From: Pseudomonadota bacterium
Lineage (GTDB): Bacteria; Pseudomonadota; Alphaproteobacteria; Rhizobiales; Devosiaceae
DNA: 5,340 bases
Assembly: GCA_023433985.1 (NCBI GenBank)
Contig: JAEYTN010000133.1
Location: forward strand, 1-5,340
Reading direction: 5' to 3'
In this document: positions 1 to 5,340 of the stretch, piece by piece
Layout: every line of letters starts with the position of its first letter
Position numbering within the stretch: position 1 is the first letter of the stretch
Notes under the pieces: generated by a model
Database searches by the model: none
The model's input: only the letters and a program-made list of their open reading frames with translations
Told to the model about the DNA's origin: nothing
Made by a program: the position numbers and the translations under genes

Positions 1-982
1 GCAAGAACCCGTTCGACATCGGTCAGATCTGGCAGTTGCTGTACCGCAGCCAGTACTTCGAGGGCGGCCGCGTTCTCACCGCCGCCATCTCCGCCATCGA
101 CATCGCGCTCTACGACATCAAGGGCAAGGCGCTCGGCGTCCCCGTCTACGAGTTGCTCGGCGGCAAGCAGCGCGACTGGATCCCGACTTTCGCCACCACC
201 TCGGGCGAACCCGGCGAAGCCATGATCGAGCAGGCGCAGATGCTCATGGAGCACGGCTGGAAGGCCATGCGCCTCTCCCCCTCGGGGCACGGCGAAACCC
301 TCTACGAGCCGCGCGAGCACATCGCCCCCACCGCCAGGTGGATGGTCAAGGCGCGCGAAGTCCTCGGCGAGGAAGTCGTGCTCGGCATCGACTACCACCA
401 CCGCCTCTCCGGCGCCGAGGCCGCGAGCTTCTGCAGAAGATGCCGTCCGGCACGCTCGATTTCCTTGAAGAACCCATTCGCGACGAGACGCCTGAAGCCT
501 ATGAATCGTTGCGCACCCTTACCGACATTCCCTTCGCCATCGGCGAGGAATTCGCTTCCAAGTGGCAATTCCTCCCTTACATCGAGCGTGGCATCCACCA
601 GTTCAACCGCATCGACGTGTGCAATGTGGGCGGCCTGACAGAATCCATGAAGGTGGCCGGCTGGTCCGAGGCGCATTACGTGGACATGATGCCGCACAAT
701 CCGCTCGGTCCCGTCTGCACCGCGGCGACGGTGCACTTCTCCGCGGCCGTGCCCAATTTCAGCTGGCTCGAGACGCGCTCCAGCCCGGCCGAAACCCACT
801 TGGGCTTCGACAATTCCGACTTCTTCCCGGTCCAGCCACGGCTCGAGGGGGCACATTACCCCGTGAGCGACACCCCCGGACTTGGTGTCGAGGTCAATGA
901 GGTGTTGATCGAGAAGCAGAGCTTCAAGTTCTGGCAGGCGCCGATGCTGTACCGGCGCGATGGCTCAGTGACGAACTGGTAG
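1..982 (+). pseudogene. Mandelate racemase/galactonate dehydratase-type sugar-acid dehydratase, 5'-truncated by the window and frameshifted
   Basis: This is an enolase-superfamily enzyme that would remove water from an aldonic or aldaric acid by metal-assisted proton abstraction in the cytoplasm. The window starts inside the N-terminal capping domain (frame from position 3, reading KNPFDIGQIWQLLY). The barrel follows: GIDYHH with the first metal Asp at 390-392, LEEP (467-475), IGEE (545-550), MPHNPLGP with His at 695-697, and WLE with Glu at 770-772. The C-terminus RRDGSVTNW resembles the end of E. coli DgoD (ADGSVAEW). The reading frame changes near 434: frame 3 reads SFC, then frame 2 reads QKMPSGTLDF. 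Restoring one C (TGC CAG instead of TGCAG) rejoins them, so a one-base deletion or a sequencing error is likely. The substrate cannot be told; galactonate, gluconate and galactarate-type relatives are all possible. It precedes the ROK regulator in the same direction. Family call is firm, pseudogene status less so. Confidence 0.85.
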
Positions 983-1073
983 GACCGATCAGCCGAACGA
1001 TTGCATGCTGACGGGTTGACGCAAGCTCCCGCTCCGCCCCTTACTGTCGCTGGACGCAGAATCGAGAACCGGC

Positions 1074-1091
1074 CCGCCGCGCAAGCGGCGG
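1074..1091. other. GC stem-loop with GCAA tetraloop between the dehydratase and the ROK gene
   Basis: A perfect 7-bp GC stem (CCGCCGC at 1074-1080, GCGGCGG at 1085-1091) closes a GCAA loop, a stable GNRA tetraloop if transcribed. No T-run follows directly; only CATTTTAT lies about 12 bases further on, so it is not a standard intrinsic terminator. It could end or stabilise the dehydratase transcript, or simply be GC-rich spacer. The rest of the 983-1148 gap has a TTGACG at 1016-1021 without a convincing -10 partner. Confidence 0.4.
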
Positions 1092-1148
1092 CTGACTGGG
1101 GGACATTTTATCTGCCTCCAGGACATTGTTGGTGCGAGGGTCTGCGAA

Positions 1149-2366
1149 GTGACCGATTTTTTTGAGCCGGCGGGACGCGGCGTGCAGCATGCCAGCCTGC
1201 GCGCTGCCAACCGGCGGGCAGTATTGACGACTATTGCGTTCAATCCCGGCATCTCCAATGCCGACGTTTCCCGCCGGACCGGGCTGGCGCCGCAGACGGC
1301 CTCGGCGATCGTGGCAGAGCTGGAGGGCGAAGGTCTGCTGACCCGCGGTGACGTGCTGCGCGGCCGGCGCGGCCAGCCCGCCACCCCGCTCTTCCTCAAG
1401 CTCGATTCCGCGTACGCCATCGGCTGCAATGTCGGCTGGCAGCATATCGACATCGTGCTAGTTGACCTCGAGGCGAAACCGATCGCCCGCTATCGCCGCG
1501 ATTTCGCCTGGCTGGACGCCGGTACCGTGGTCTCCGAACTCCTCGCCGCGCTAGGGGAGATTCTCGACAAGCTCGGCAGCGCCAAGCGCTCGCGGCTCAT
1601 CGGCATCGGCCTCGCCTCGCCCACCAATATCGGGCGCAACATCGACGCGCTTGGTGCGCCCGCCGAGCAGGCCGAGCTCTGGCGCGGCCTCGAGATGCAC
1701 GCCGAGATCGAGAAGGCCACCGGCATTCCCACCATCTGGTCCAACGACGGCAACGCCGCCTGCTGGGCAGAGCTGGTGATGATGCCCGCGCCCCGCCCGG
1801 CGAGCTTCGCCTACCTGCATGTCGGCACGTTCCTCGGCGCCGGCCTCGTCGCCGAGCACAACCTCTGGGAAGGCCCCACCGGCAACTCCGCCAATCTCGG
1901 CTCCATGCTGGTCTGCCGCCCCGACGGCAGCCGCGACTTCGGACACCTCGTCGCCTCGCTGCAGTCGCTGCACCGGCGCCTCGCCGCCGCCGGCATCACC
2001 GCGCCGCTCGCCAACCCGCTCGATTGGCCATGGGACGAGTGGGAGCCGCATGTCGGGCCTTGGCTCGCCGAGTGCGGCGAAGCGCTGGCACAGATCATCC
2101 TCAACTCGGCGGCGGTGATCGAATTCGACCTCGCCGTGATCGATGGGGTCATCCCTAAGCCCTTGCTCGAGCGCCTTCTCGCCGAAACCCAGCGCGCCCT
2201 GGAAGCGCTGCCGGTCATGACCTTCGACCACCCCCGCCTCGTTGCCGGCCGCCTTGGCCAGGATGCCGCGCCGCTCGGCGCCTCGTTCATGCCGATCTTC
2301 CGCAAGTACTTCTCGCGCGACCTGCGTGACATGGCGAGCTGGGAGCTGGCGCCGATCCCCGAATAG
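1149..2366 (+). CDS. ROK-family transcriptional regulator
   Basis: This is a DNA-binding regulator of the ROK (NagC/XylR/Mlc) family, probably a repressor that senses a sugar or sugar derivative. The GTG start has GAGGG eight bases upstream (1136-1140). Residues about 16-85 form the winged helix-turn-helix: ISNADVSRRTGLAPQTASAIV is the helix pair and RGRRGQPATPLFL the wing. The sugar-kinase-like ROK domain follows from about residue 88, with SNDGN at 198-202 and Glu208 matching the family NDANAA..E segment, and GTFLGAGLV at 226-234 matching the glycine-rich GTGVGAGIV. The phosphate-binding DxGGT is degraded to NVGWQ (94-98). The zinc-binding GH...CxCGxxGCxE signature is absent (one Cys, 255, in that stretch). 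Kinase activity is therefore unlikely. The length of 405 residues is normal for ROK regulators. It lies after the dehydratase and is a plausible regulator of it and of the lactonase; that is inference. Confidence 0.93.
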   Translation: MTDFFEPAGRGVQHASLRAANRRAVLTTIAFNPGISNADVSRRTGLAPQTASAIVAELEGEGLLTRGDVLRGRRGQPATPLFLKLDSAYAIGCNVGWQHIDIVLVDLEAKPIARYRRDFAWLDAGTVVSELLAALGEILDKLGSAKRSRLIGIGLASPTNIGRNIDALGAPAEQAELWRGLEMHAEIEKATGIPTIWSNDGNAACWAELVMMPAPRPASFAYLHVGTFLGAGLVAEHNLWEGPTGNSANLGSMLVCRPDGSRDFGHLVASLQSLHRRLAAAGITAPLANPLDWPWDEWEPHVGPWLAECGEALAQIILNSAAVIEFDLAVIDGVIPKPLLERLLAETQRALEALPVMTFDHPRLVAGRLGQDAAPLGASFMPIFRKYFSRDLRDMASWELAPIPE

Positions 2367-2369
2367 GGC

Positions 2370-2972
2370 TCAGGCGTACCGCGCTGCCGGAGCCCCGCTC
2401 ACGGCCCGCTGCGTCCATCGGCGCTGCTCCAGCACCTGCCGCTGCAGCAGCCCGATGCCGGCATCGGCGTCGTCGCCCACCAGCGACAGCATCAGGTGCA
2501 CGCGGATCGCGGTGGCGGTCAGCGGCTGGCAGAACATCGCCACCACATCCGCGCGCGCCCCGTCGCTCGCCGACGGGCGGAACAGGGCCGAGCAATAGGG
2601 ATGCAGCACCCGGAACTCGTCGCCGGCCTCGCGCAACTGCCCGAAGCCTTCGATTGCCCGAGCCGCCGGCACCTGCATGCCGATAGACCCCGCGATCACG
2701 TTGCGGCGTCCCTCCTCGGCATGTTCGGCAATCGCGAACAGGTCGCCCGAGGGCGAACCGAAGCTCGTCCAGATGCAGCCATAGCGTTCGATCACCGGCA
2801 GCAGGCTGCCATCGTCGTTCCGCGCCACCCGCAGCCGCTCGTTGCGAGACACGGTAAGCGCCGCGCCCAATAGCGTCGTGAAGCGCTTGCCCCCCGCCTG
2901 CACCTCGTCCGAGGTGGCGACGACGTGCCAAAGATCGCGCAGCGCCGGCGCGTTCGGTTTCGGGAGCCCCAT
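2370..2972 (-). CDS. Rieske-type aromatic oxygenase-like protein lacking the Rieske motif, probably a degenerate remnant
   Basis: The 200-residue product opens with LRDLWHVVATSDEV..G...TTLLG, the usual opening of VanA/phthalate-type oxygenase alpha subunits. It contains VIERYGCIWTSFGSP, the segment that normally follows the Rieske domain. Near the end, FCQPLT....RVHLMLSLV and LLQRQVLEQ resemble the C-terminal domain. The [2Fe-2S] motif CxH...CxxH is absent: the three Cys are in GCI, YCS and FCQ, none in such a motif. After ARAIEGFGQL the expected His/His/Asp region of the mononuclear iron site also seems missing. Full-length relatives have about 330-360 residues, so this looks internally shortened. 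The ATG at 2972 has a G-rich stretch about 10 bases upstream. It is divergent from the lactonase gene and ends three bases from the ROK stop. It cannot be an oxygenase in the usual sense; it may be a decaying gene or a repurposed fold. Family placement is from remembered motifs, not an alignment. Confidence 0.55.
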   Translation of the reverse strand: MGLPKPNAPALRDLWHVVATSDEVQAGGKRFTTLLGAALTVSRNERLRVARNDDGSLLPVIERYGCIWTSFGSPSGDLFAIAEHAEEGRRNVIAGSIGMQVPAARAIEGFGQLREAGDEFRVLHPYCSALFRPSASDGARADVVAMFCQPLTATAIRVHLMLSLVGDDADAGIGLLQRQVLEQRRWTQRAVSGAPAARYA

Positions 2973-3008
2973 CTGTCGAAGTCCCCCCGGAATTCAGACA
3001 GGGCATCG

Positions 3009-3025
3009 TGTGACTCTTCTGTGAC
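3009..3025. repeat. Tandem TGTGAC direct repeat with 11-bp period, possible operator
   Basis: TGTGAC occurs at 3009-3014 and again at 3020-3025, separated by TCTTC. An 11-base period places both copies on the same face of the helix, as in tandem sites of OmpR/PhoB-type response regulators. It lies in the divergent gap between the Rieske-like gene (start 2972) and the lactonase gene (start 3123), so it could act on either. The copies are direct, not inverted, so it is not a CRP palindrome. The regulator is unknown. Confidence 0.4.
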
Positions 3026-3057
3026 CCTCCACAACCCGCGTTGGCTGCATGGCTAGC

Positions 3058-3087
3058 TTGACGCAGGCGAATGCCAGTCCGCATAAC
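3058..3087 (+). promoter_or_regulatory. Putative sigma-70-like promoter of the lactonase gene
   Basis: TTGACG (3058-3063, 5 of 6 to consensus) is followed after 18 bases by CATAAC (3082-3087, 4 of 6). Transcription would start near 3094, leaving about 29 bases of leader containing the GAGG ribosome site (3114-3117) five bases before the GTG. The TGTGAC repeat ends 32 bases upstream of the -35, a position that suits an activator. Confidence 0.45.
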
Positions 3088-3122
3088 CGCGCCCGGACCA
3101 AACTCACCTACCCGAGGCAATC

Positions 3123-4196
3123 GTGGCAAAGCTCCTCATGTACACCGGCAGCACCAACCGCGGCGGCGGCCCCGGCAAAGGCATCGAAGCCTGGTCGATC
3201 GACAGCGAGACCGGCGCCGCCGAGCAGCTCGTCACCATCGCCGGCATCGAGAACCCCAGCTACGTCAAGGTTTCGCCCGACGGCACGCTGCTCGGCGCGG
3301 TGGAGGAAGTCGATGGCTGGAACGAAGGCAATGCCATCCTCTACGCCATCGACGCCACAACGGGCGCGCTGACCTACCTCGGCAAGCAGCCGGCCCGCGG
3401 CTCCATTACCTGCCACTTCAACTTCTCGCCCGATGGCCGCTTCGCCGCCGCGGCCAACTACTCGACCCTGCCCGAGGGCACCCCGCCCGACCGTGGCGTC
3501 GCCGTCTACCCGGTGAGCCCGGACGGCCTCGGTCCCGTCAGTGGCGAGGCGGTGCACCCCGGGCGCGGCCCCAATCCCGAGCGCCAGGACCGCTCGCACG
3601 CCCACTGCTCCGTCTGGTCGCCCGACGGCCGCCACCTCTTCGTAGCCGATCTCGGCCTCGATGGCGTGATGACCTACGGCTTCGACGAGGGCAGCATCAC
3701 CTTCAAGCGCAAGGCCCAGGTGCCGCCCGGCTCGGGCCCCCGTCACCTCGCCTTCCACCCGAACGGCAGGTTCTTCTACGTCGTCAACGAATTGAGCTCG
3801 ACCCTTTCGAGCTTCGCCTACGAGCCCGCCGACGGCGTCCTCACCCTGCTCCACACCGAGTCCAGCCTCCCCGAAGGCGGCCACCCCGGCAACTCCGGCT
3901 CGGCGCTGAAGGTCACGCCCGACGGTAAGTTCCTCTACGCCGGCAACCGCGGCCACAACTCGGTCGCCCGCTTCGCGATCGGCGCCGACGGCATTGCCCA
4001 CCTGCTCGGCACCACCTCGACCCAGGGCGACTGGCCTCGCGACTTCGACATCGACAAGTCGGGCGCGATCCTTGCCGTCGGCAACCAGCAAAGCCACGAC
4101 ATCCGCCTCTTCCGCATCGCCCCCGACGGCAACCTCATCCCCTTCGGCCAGCCGATCCGAAGCGGCGGCGTCACCGCCATCGCGTTCGTGAACTAA
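3123..4196 (+). CDS. Lactonase family beta-propeller protein (6-phosphogluconolactonase/3-carboxymuconate cyclase type)
   Basis: This is a seven-bladed beta-propeller lactonase of the YbhE/Pgl type, expected to hydrolyse a sugar lactone to its acid. I see no signal peptide or membrane segment, so it is probably cytoplasmic. The 357 residues are normal for the family. It starts MAKLLMYTGSTNRG, the first strand plus the typical YxGTYT-like motif. Blade repeats carry SPDG turns at 51-54, 102-105 and 166-169, and HPNG at 212-215. SHAH at 158-161 and GPRH at 205-208 match the conserved His/Arg positions around the central cavity. The GTG start is chosen for GAGG five bases upstream and because the product begins at the expected strand. 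With the nearby dehydratase and ROK regulator it suggests a route from sugar lactone to sugar acid to 2-keto-3-deoxy acid. The exact substrate, phosphorylated or not, cannot be told, and the name 3-carboxymuconate cyclase is a common but misleading label for such proteins. Confidence 0.92.
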   Translation: MAKLLMYTGSTNRGGGPGKGIEAWSIDSETGAAEQLVTIAGIENPSYVKVSPDGTLLGAVEEVDGWNEGNAILYAIDATTGALTYLGKQPARGSITCHFNFSPDGRFAAAANYSTLPEGTPPDRGVAVYPVSPDGLGPVSGEAVHPGRGPNPERQDRSHAHCSVWSPDGRHLFVADLGLDGVMTYGFDEGSITFKRKAQVPPGSGPRHLAFHPNGRFFYVVNELSSTLSSFAYEPADGVLTLLHTESSLPEGGHPGNSGSALKVTPDGKFLYAGNRGHNSVARFAIGADGIAHLLGTTSTQGDWPRDFDIDKSGAILAVGNQQSHDIRLFRIAPDGNLIPFGQPIRSGGVTAIAFVN

Positions 4197-4284
4197 GGCT
4201 GGGGGCCGGCAGGGTAACTGAGCCAGGTCGCCAGCGCCTCAAGCGAGGTCGGTCTCCCTGCCCGTACCGGCAAAGGCCAAACCC

Positions 4285-4318
4285 AAAAAAAGAGGGCCGC
4301 CGGTCAAACCGGCGGCCC
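4285..4318 (-). terminator. Rho-independent terminator of the bfd-bfr operon
   Basis: Read on the minus strand, an 11-bp perfect GC-rich stem (arms 4318-4308 and 4304-4294) with a three-base loop is followed by CTC and seven T residues (4291-4285). It begins 25 bases past the bfr stop, so it closes that operon. On the plus strand the stem is preceded, not followed, by the homopolymer, so it would be a poor terminator for the lactonase transcript arriving from the other side. Confidence 0.9.
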
Positions 4319-4343
4319 CGAATCTCAACGGCGAGGGTCAGCC

Positions 4344-4829
4344 CTACTCGGCCTTGTCGGCGGAATCCGAGTTCAGCTGGCCATACTTCTCGATGCCGAT
4401 GGTGTTGAGCAGCTGCAGCTGGCTCTCGAGGAAGTCGATGTGCCCCTCCTCGTCCGCCAGCAGCTCCTCGAACAGGTTCTTGCTCACATAGTCCCCCAGC
4501 GACTCGCAGAGCTCGCGCGACGCCTTGTAGGCCTTGCGCGCGTCATACTCGCCGGCAAGGTCGCATTCGAGCACTTCCTTGATCGTCTGGCCGATGCGCA
4601 GTGGCGCCACGCGCTGCAGGTTGGCATGCCCTTCGAGGAAGATGATGCGCTCGATCAGCTTGTCGGCGTGGTGCATCTCCTCGATGCTCTCCGCCCGCTC
4701 CTTGGCCGCCAGCTTGGTGTAGCCCCAGTCCTGCAGGATGCGAAAATGCACCCAGTACTGGTTCACCGCGCCCAGTTCAAGAAACAGCGCCTCGTTGAGC
4801 CGCTCGATGACCTGTGCTTCGCCTTTCAT
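4344..4829 (-). CDS. bfr: Bacterioferritin
   Basis: This is a heme-containing ferritin that oxidises Fe(II) at a di-iron centre and stores the ferric mineral in a 24-subunit cytoplasmic shell. The 161-residue product begins [15 protein letters not shown], matching E. coli Bfr (MKGDTKVINYLNKLL; 158 residues). All ferroxidase ligands are present: Glu18, Glu51, His54, Glu94, Glu127 and His130. Met52, the inter-subunit heme ligand, is present too. The ATG at 4829 is preceded by GGAGG with five bases spacing. The frame is open upstream to a GTG at 4904, but the extra 25 residues are unlike Bfr and lack a good ribosome site, so the internal Met is the start. It lies downstream of bfd in the same direction and overlaps its open frame, suggesting translational coupling. 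The intrinsic terminator follows directly. Confidence 0.96.
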   Translation of the reverse strand: MKGEAQVIERLNEALFLELGAVNQYWVHFRILQDWGYTKLAAKERAESIEEMHHADKLIERIIFLEGHANLQRVAPLRIGQTIKEVLECDLAGEYDARKAYKASRELCESLGDYVSKNLFEELLADEEGHIDFLESQLQLLNTIGIEKYGQLNSDSADKAE

Positions 4830-5109
4830 GCCGACCTCCGGTTCTTGTGCGACGCATGGCAGAAAGCCGCGGAGACACGACGGGTCGGTTCTCAGCGGCG
4901 CCACTCGCCATTTGGAGGTGGTACTCTTCCGTCACCTTGATGATCAAGTCCACCACATTCGGCACGCAGCCGGCGCACTTGCAGCGCTTTTCCAGCTCAC
5001 GGTACACCATGGCGGGCACGATGATCTGCCAAGGATCTGCCTTGAGCAGCGACAGGATGATCTGCTTGATCTCCCGATCGGTGATCACATTGCACTGGCA
5101 GACGAGCAT
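4777..5109 (-). CDS. bfd: Bacterioferritin-associated ferredoxin (Bfd-like [2Fe-2S] protein)
   Basis: Bfd is a small [2Fe-2S] ferredoxin that binds Bfr and passes electrons to its heme so that stored iron is reduced and released. The product starts [14 protein letters not shown], like E. coli Bfd (MYVCLCNGISDKKI). Cluster ligands are Cys4, Cys6, Cys45 and Cys48 (CAGC); Cys43 is an extra cysteine. The gap between the pairs is 38 residues against 32 in E. coli. The conserved part ends near residue 66 (VTEEYH). The open frame continues another 44 residues as an Arg/Ala-rich tail to a stop at 4777, running 53 bases into bfr. E. coli Bfd has 64 residues, so this tail may be an artefact: in another frame a TGA lies at 4894-4892 and would end Bfd at about 72 residues. 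The ATG has only AAGGG 12 bases upstream, a weak ribosome site. Confidence 0.85.
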   Translation of the reverse strand: MLVCQCNVITDREIKQIILSLLKADPWQIIVPAMVYRELEKRCKCAGCVPNVVDLIIKVTEEYHLQMASGAAENRPVVSPRLSAMRRTRTGGRHERRSTGHRAAQRGAVS

Positions 5110-5138
5110 CGGCGGAGAAGGCCCTTGAAGTCGGCGGC

Positions 5139-5168
5139 ATCAAAGCGCCACGTAAACCTGAATGTCAA
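5139..5168 (-). promoter_or_regulatory. Putative sigma-70-like promoter of bfd-bfr
   Basis: On the minus strand a perfect TTGACA (5168-5163) is followed after 18 bases by TTTGAT (5144-5139, 4 of 6 to TATAAT). Transcription would begin near 5132, giving a leader of about 23 bases before the bfd ATG. The -35 lies within the CTGA-N9-TCAG palindrome. Confidence 0.55.
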
Positions 5169-5174
5169 CGTCAG
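5158..5174. promoter_or_regulatory. Iron-responsive-operator-like palindrome over the bfd -35 box
   Basis: CTGA (5158-5161) and TCAG (5171-5174) form an inverted repeat with a nine-base spacer. The TGA-N9-TCA core is the form described for the RirA iron-responsive operator in rhizobia. It covers the whole -35 hexamer, so a bound protein would block the promoter. A core of six fixed bases occurs by chance about once in 4 kb, so the support comes from its position ahead of iron genes. No Irr-type TTTAGAA element was seen. Confidence 0.35.
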
Positions 5175-5240
5175 ATATAGTCGCAGGCTGGGGACGCACA
5201 AAGGAAGGAAAACCCTCCGCCGCTGTTATCCGTTGCTGAG

Positions 5241-5258
5241 CTGAACCTTACCTGAACC
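5241..5258. repeat. Tandem CTGAACC repeat (7-4-7, 11-bp period)
   Basis: CTGAACC at 5241-5247 is repeated exactly at 5252-5258 with TTAC between. Two 7-base direct repeats spaced by four bases match the layout, not the sequence, of boxes bound by OmpR/PhoB-family regulators. It lies 18 bases before the ATG at 5276 and would sit at or just upstream of that gene's promoter or leader. Confidence 0.35.
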
Positions 5259-5264
5259 CCGCTG

Positions 5265-5275
5265 CCCCCCCCCCC
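5265..5275. repeat. Run of eleven C residues directly before a start codon
   Basis: Eleven C residues end at the base before the ATG at 5276. Such a tract is prone to slippage in the cell and to length errors in sequencing. It fills the place where a ribosome site would be expected, and no purine-rich site is visible close to this ATG. Confidence 0.6.
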
Positions 5276-5340
5276 ATGTCCATCTCCCTCGTCGGTCTCC
5301 TCAACGCGGTGAGCCCCGGCCCCCGGCTCTCCCGCCGCAT
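5276..5340 (+). CDS. Start of a rightward gene, cut by the window edge (product unknown)
   Basis: An ATG at 5276 opens a frame that runs to the window end, giving 21 complete codons (MSISLVGLLNAVSPGPRLSRR). The preceding in-frame stop is TGA at 5237. The codons have the C/G-rich third positions of the neighbouring genes, which supports coding. No ribosome site is visible because the C-run precedes the ATG; a later start such as the GTG at 5309 is possible. The N-terminal stretch is mildly hydrophobic with basic residues after it, too short to assign. An alpha/beta-hydrolase-type N-terminus is one possibility, but this is only a guess. Confidence 0.4.
   Translation, partial: MSISLVGLLNAVSPGPRLSRR

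Noticed and set aside
1016..1046. Possible ROK-gene promoter with TTGACG at 1016-1021
   Set aside because: The -10 candidates at a suitable distance (CTTACT, TTACTG) match consensus poorly.
1115..1139. Imperfect hairpin that could hide the GAGG ribosome site of the ROK gene
   Set aside because: Only four plus two base pairs with a four-base bulge; too weak to support a regulatory RNA structure.
3003..3034. Possible minus-strand promoter (TTGTGG at 3034-3029) for the Rieske-like gene
   Set aside because: The matching -10 (CACGAT) has only 3 of 6 consensus bases.
2287..3129. 280-codon minus-strand frame covering the Rieske-like gene and more
   Set aside because: It is Arg/Gly/Ala-rich, shows no recognisable motif and lies in another frame of a protein with family signatures; long shadow frames are expected at this GC content.
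3108..4097. 329-codon minus-strand frame opposite the lactonase gene
   Set aside because: The composition is Gly/Ala/Val/Asp-rich, typical of the antisense of a GC-rich gene, and the plus-strand frame carries clear lactonase motifs.
4208..4262. Inverted repeat GGCAGGG (4208-4214)/CCCTGCC (4256-4262) after the lactonase stop
   Set aside because: The loop is 41 bases and no T-run follows, so it is not a credible terminator. A small CCTC/GAGG pair inside it does not help enough.
4440..4940. 166-codon plus-strand frame opposite bfr
   Set aside because: It is the mirror of bfr, which has all ferritin ligands and a good ribosome site.
1..5340. Search for tRNA, rRNA, CRISPR arrays, insertion sequences, attachment sites or toxin-antitoxin genes
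   Set aside because: No cloverleaf, spaced-repeat array, transposase-like frame, terminal inverted repeat or small toxin-antitoxin pair was seen.

Overview
The window reads as chromosomal DNA of a GC-rich (by eye about two thirds G+C) alphaproteobacterium, most likely in the Rhizobiales/Hyphomicrobiales. The grounds are a strongly GC-biased third codon position, GTG starts, a ROK-type sugar regulator beside a sugar-acid dehydratase, and a bfd-bfr iron-storage pair. The genus cannot be fixed from the sequence alone.

Positions 1-982 hold the 3' part of an enolase-superfamily sugar-acid dehydratase (mandelate racemase/galactonate dehydratase type). It is broken by a one-base frameshift near position 434, although every expected metal and acid/base residue survives when both frames are read together. 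A 166-base gap with a strong GC hairpin leads to a ROK-family transcriptional regulator (1149-2366, +). Tail to tail with it, three bases away, is a 200-residue minus-strand protein (2370-2972) that resembles a Rieske-type oxygenase but lacks both the iron-sulfur motif and the usual catalytic iron region. A divergent 150-base gap, with a tandem TGTGAC repeat and a plausible promoter, leads to a beta-propeller lactonase (3123-4196, +) of the 6-phosphogluconolactonase/3-carboxymuconate cyclase type.

The right part is an iron-storage module on the minus strand: bfd (from 5109) then bfr (4829-4344), closed by a textbook intrinsic terminator (4318-4285). Upstream of bfd is a good sigma-70-like promoter whose -35 box lies inside a CTGA-N9-TCAG palindrome. 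This resembles the iron-responsive operator described for RirA in rhizobia. At the right edge a rightward gene appears to start at 5276, directly after a run of eleven C residues and a 7-4-7 tandem repeat.

Taken together, the lactonase (opening a sugar lactone), the dehydratase (dehydrating the aldonic or aldaric acid) and the ROK regulator (sensing the sugar) fit a sugar-acid catabolic locus. That locus looks damaged, since the dehydratase is frameshifted and the oxygenase-like protein is hollowed out. The iron module looks intact apart from an odd long Bfd tail. I see no clear novel multi-gene system; the most interesting items are the cofactor-less Rieske relative, the frameshift, the Bfd/Bfr overlap and the regulatory repeats.
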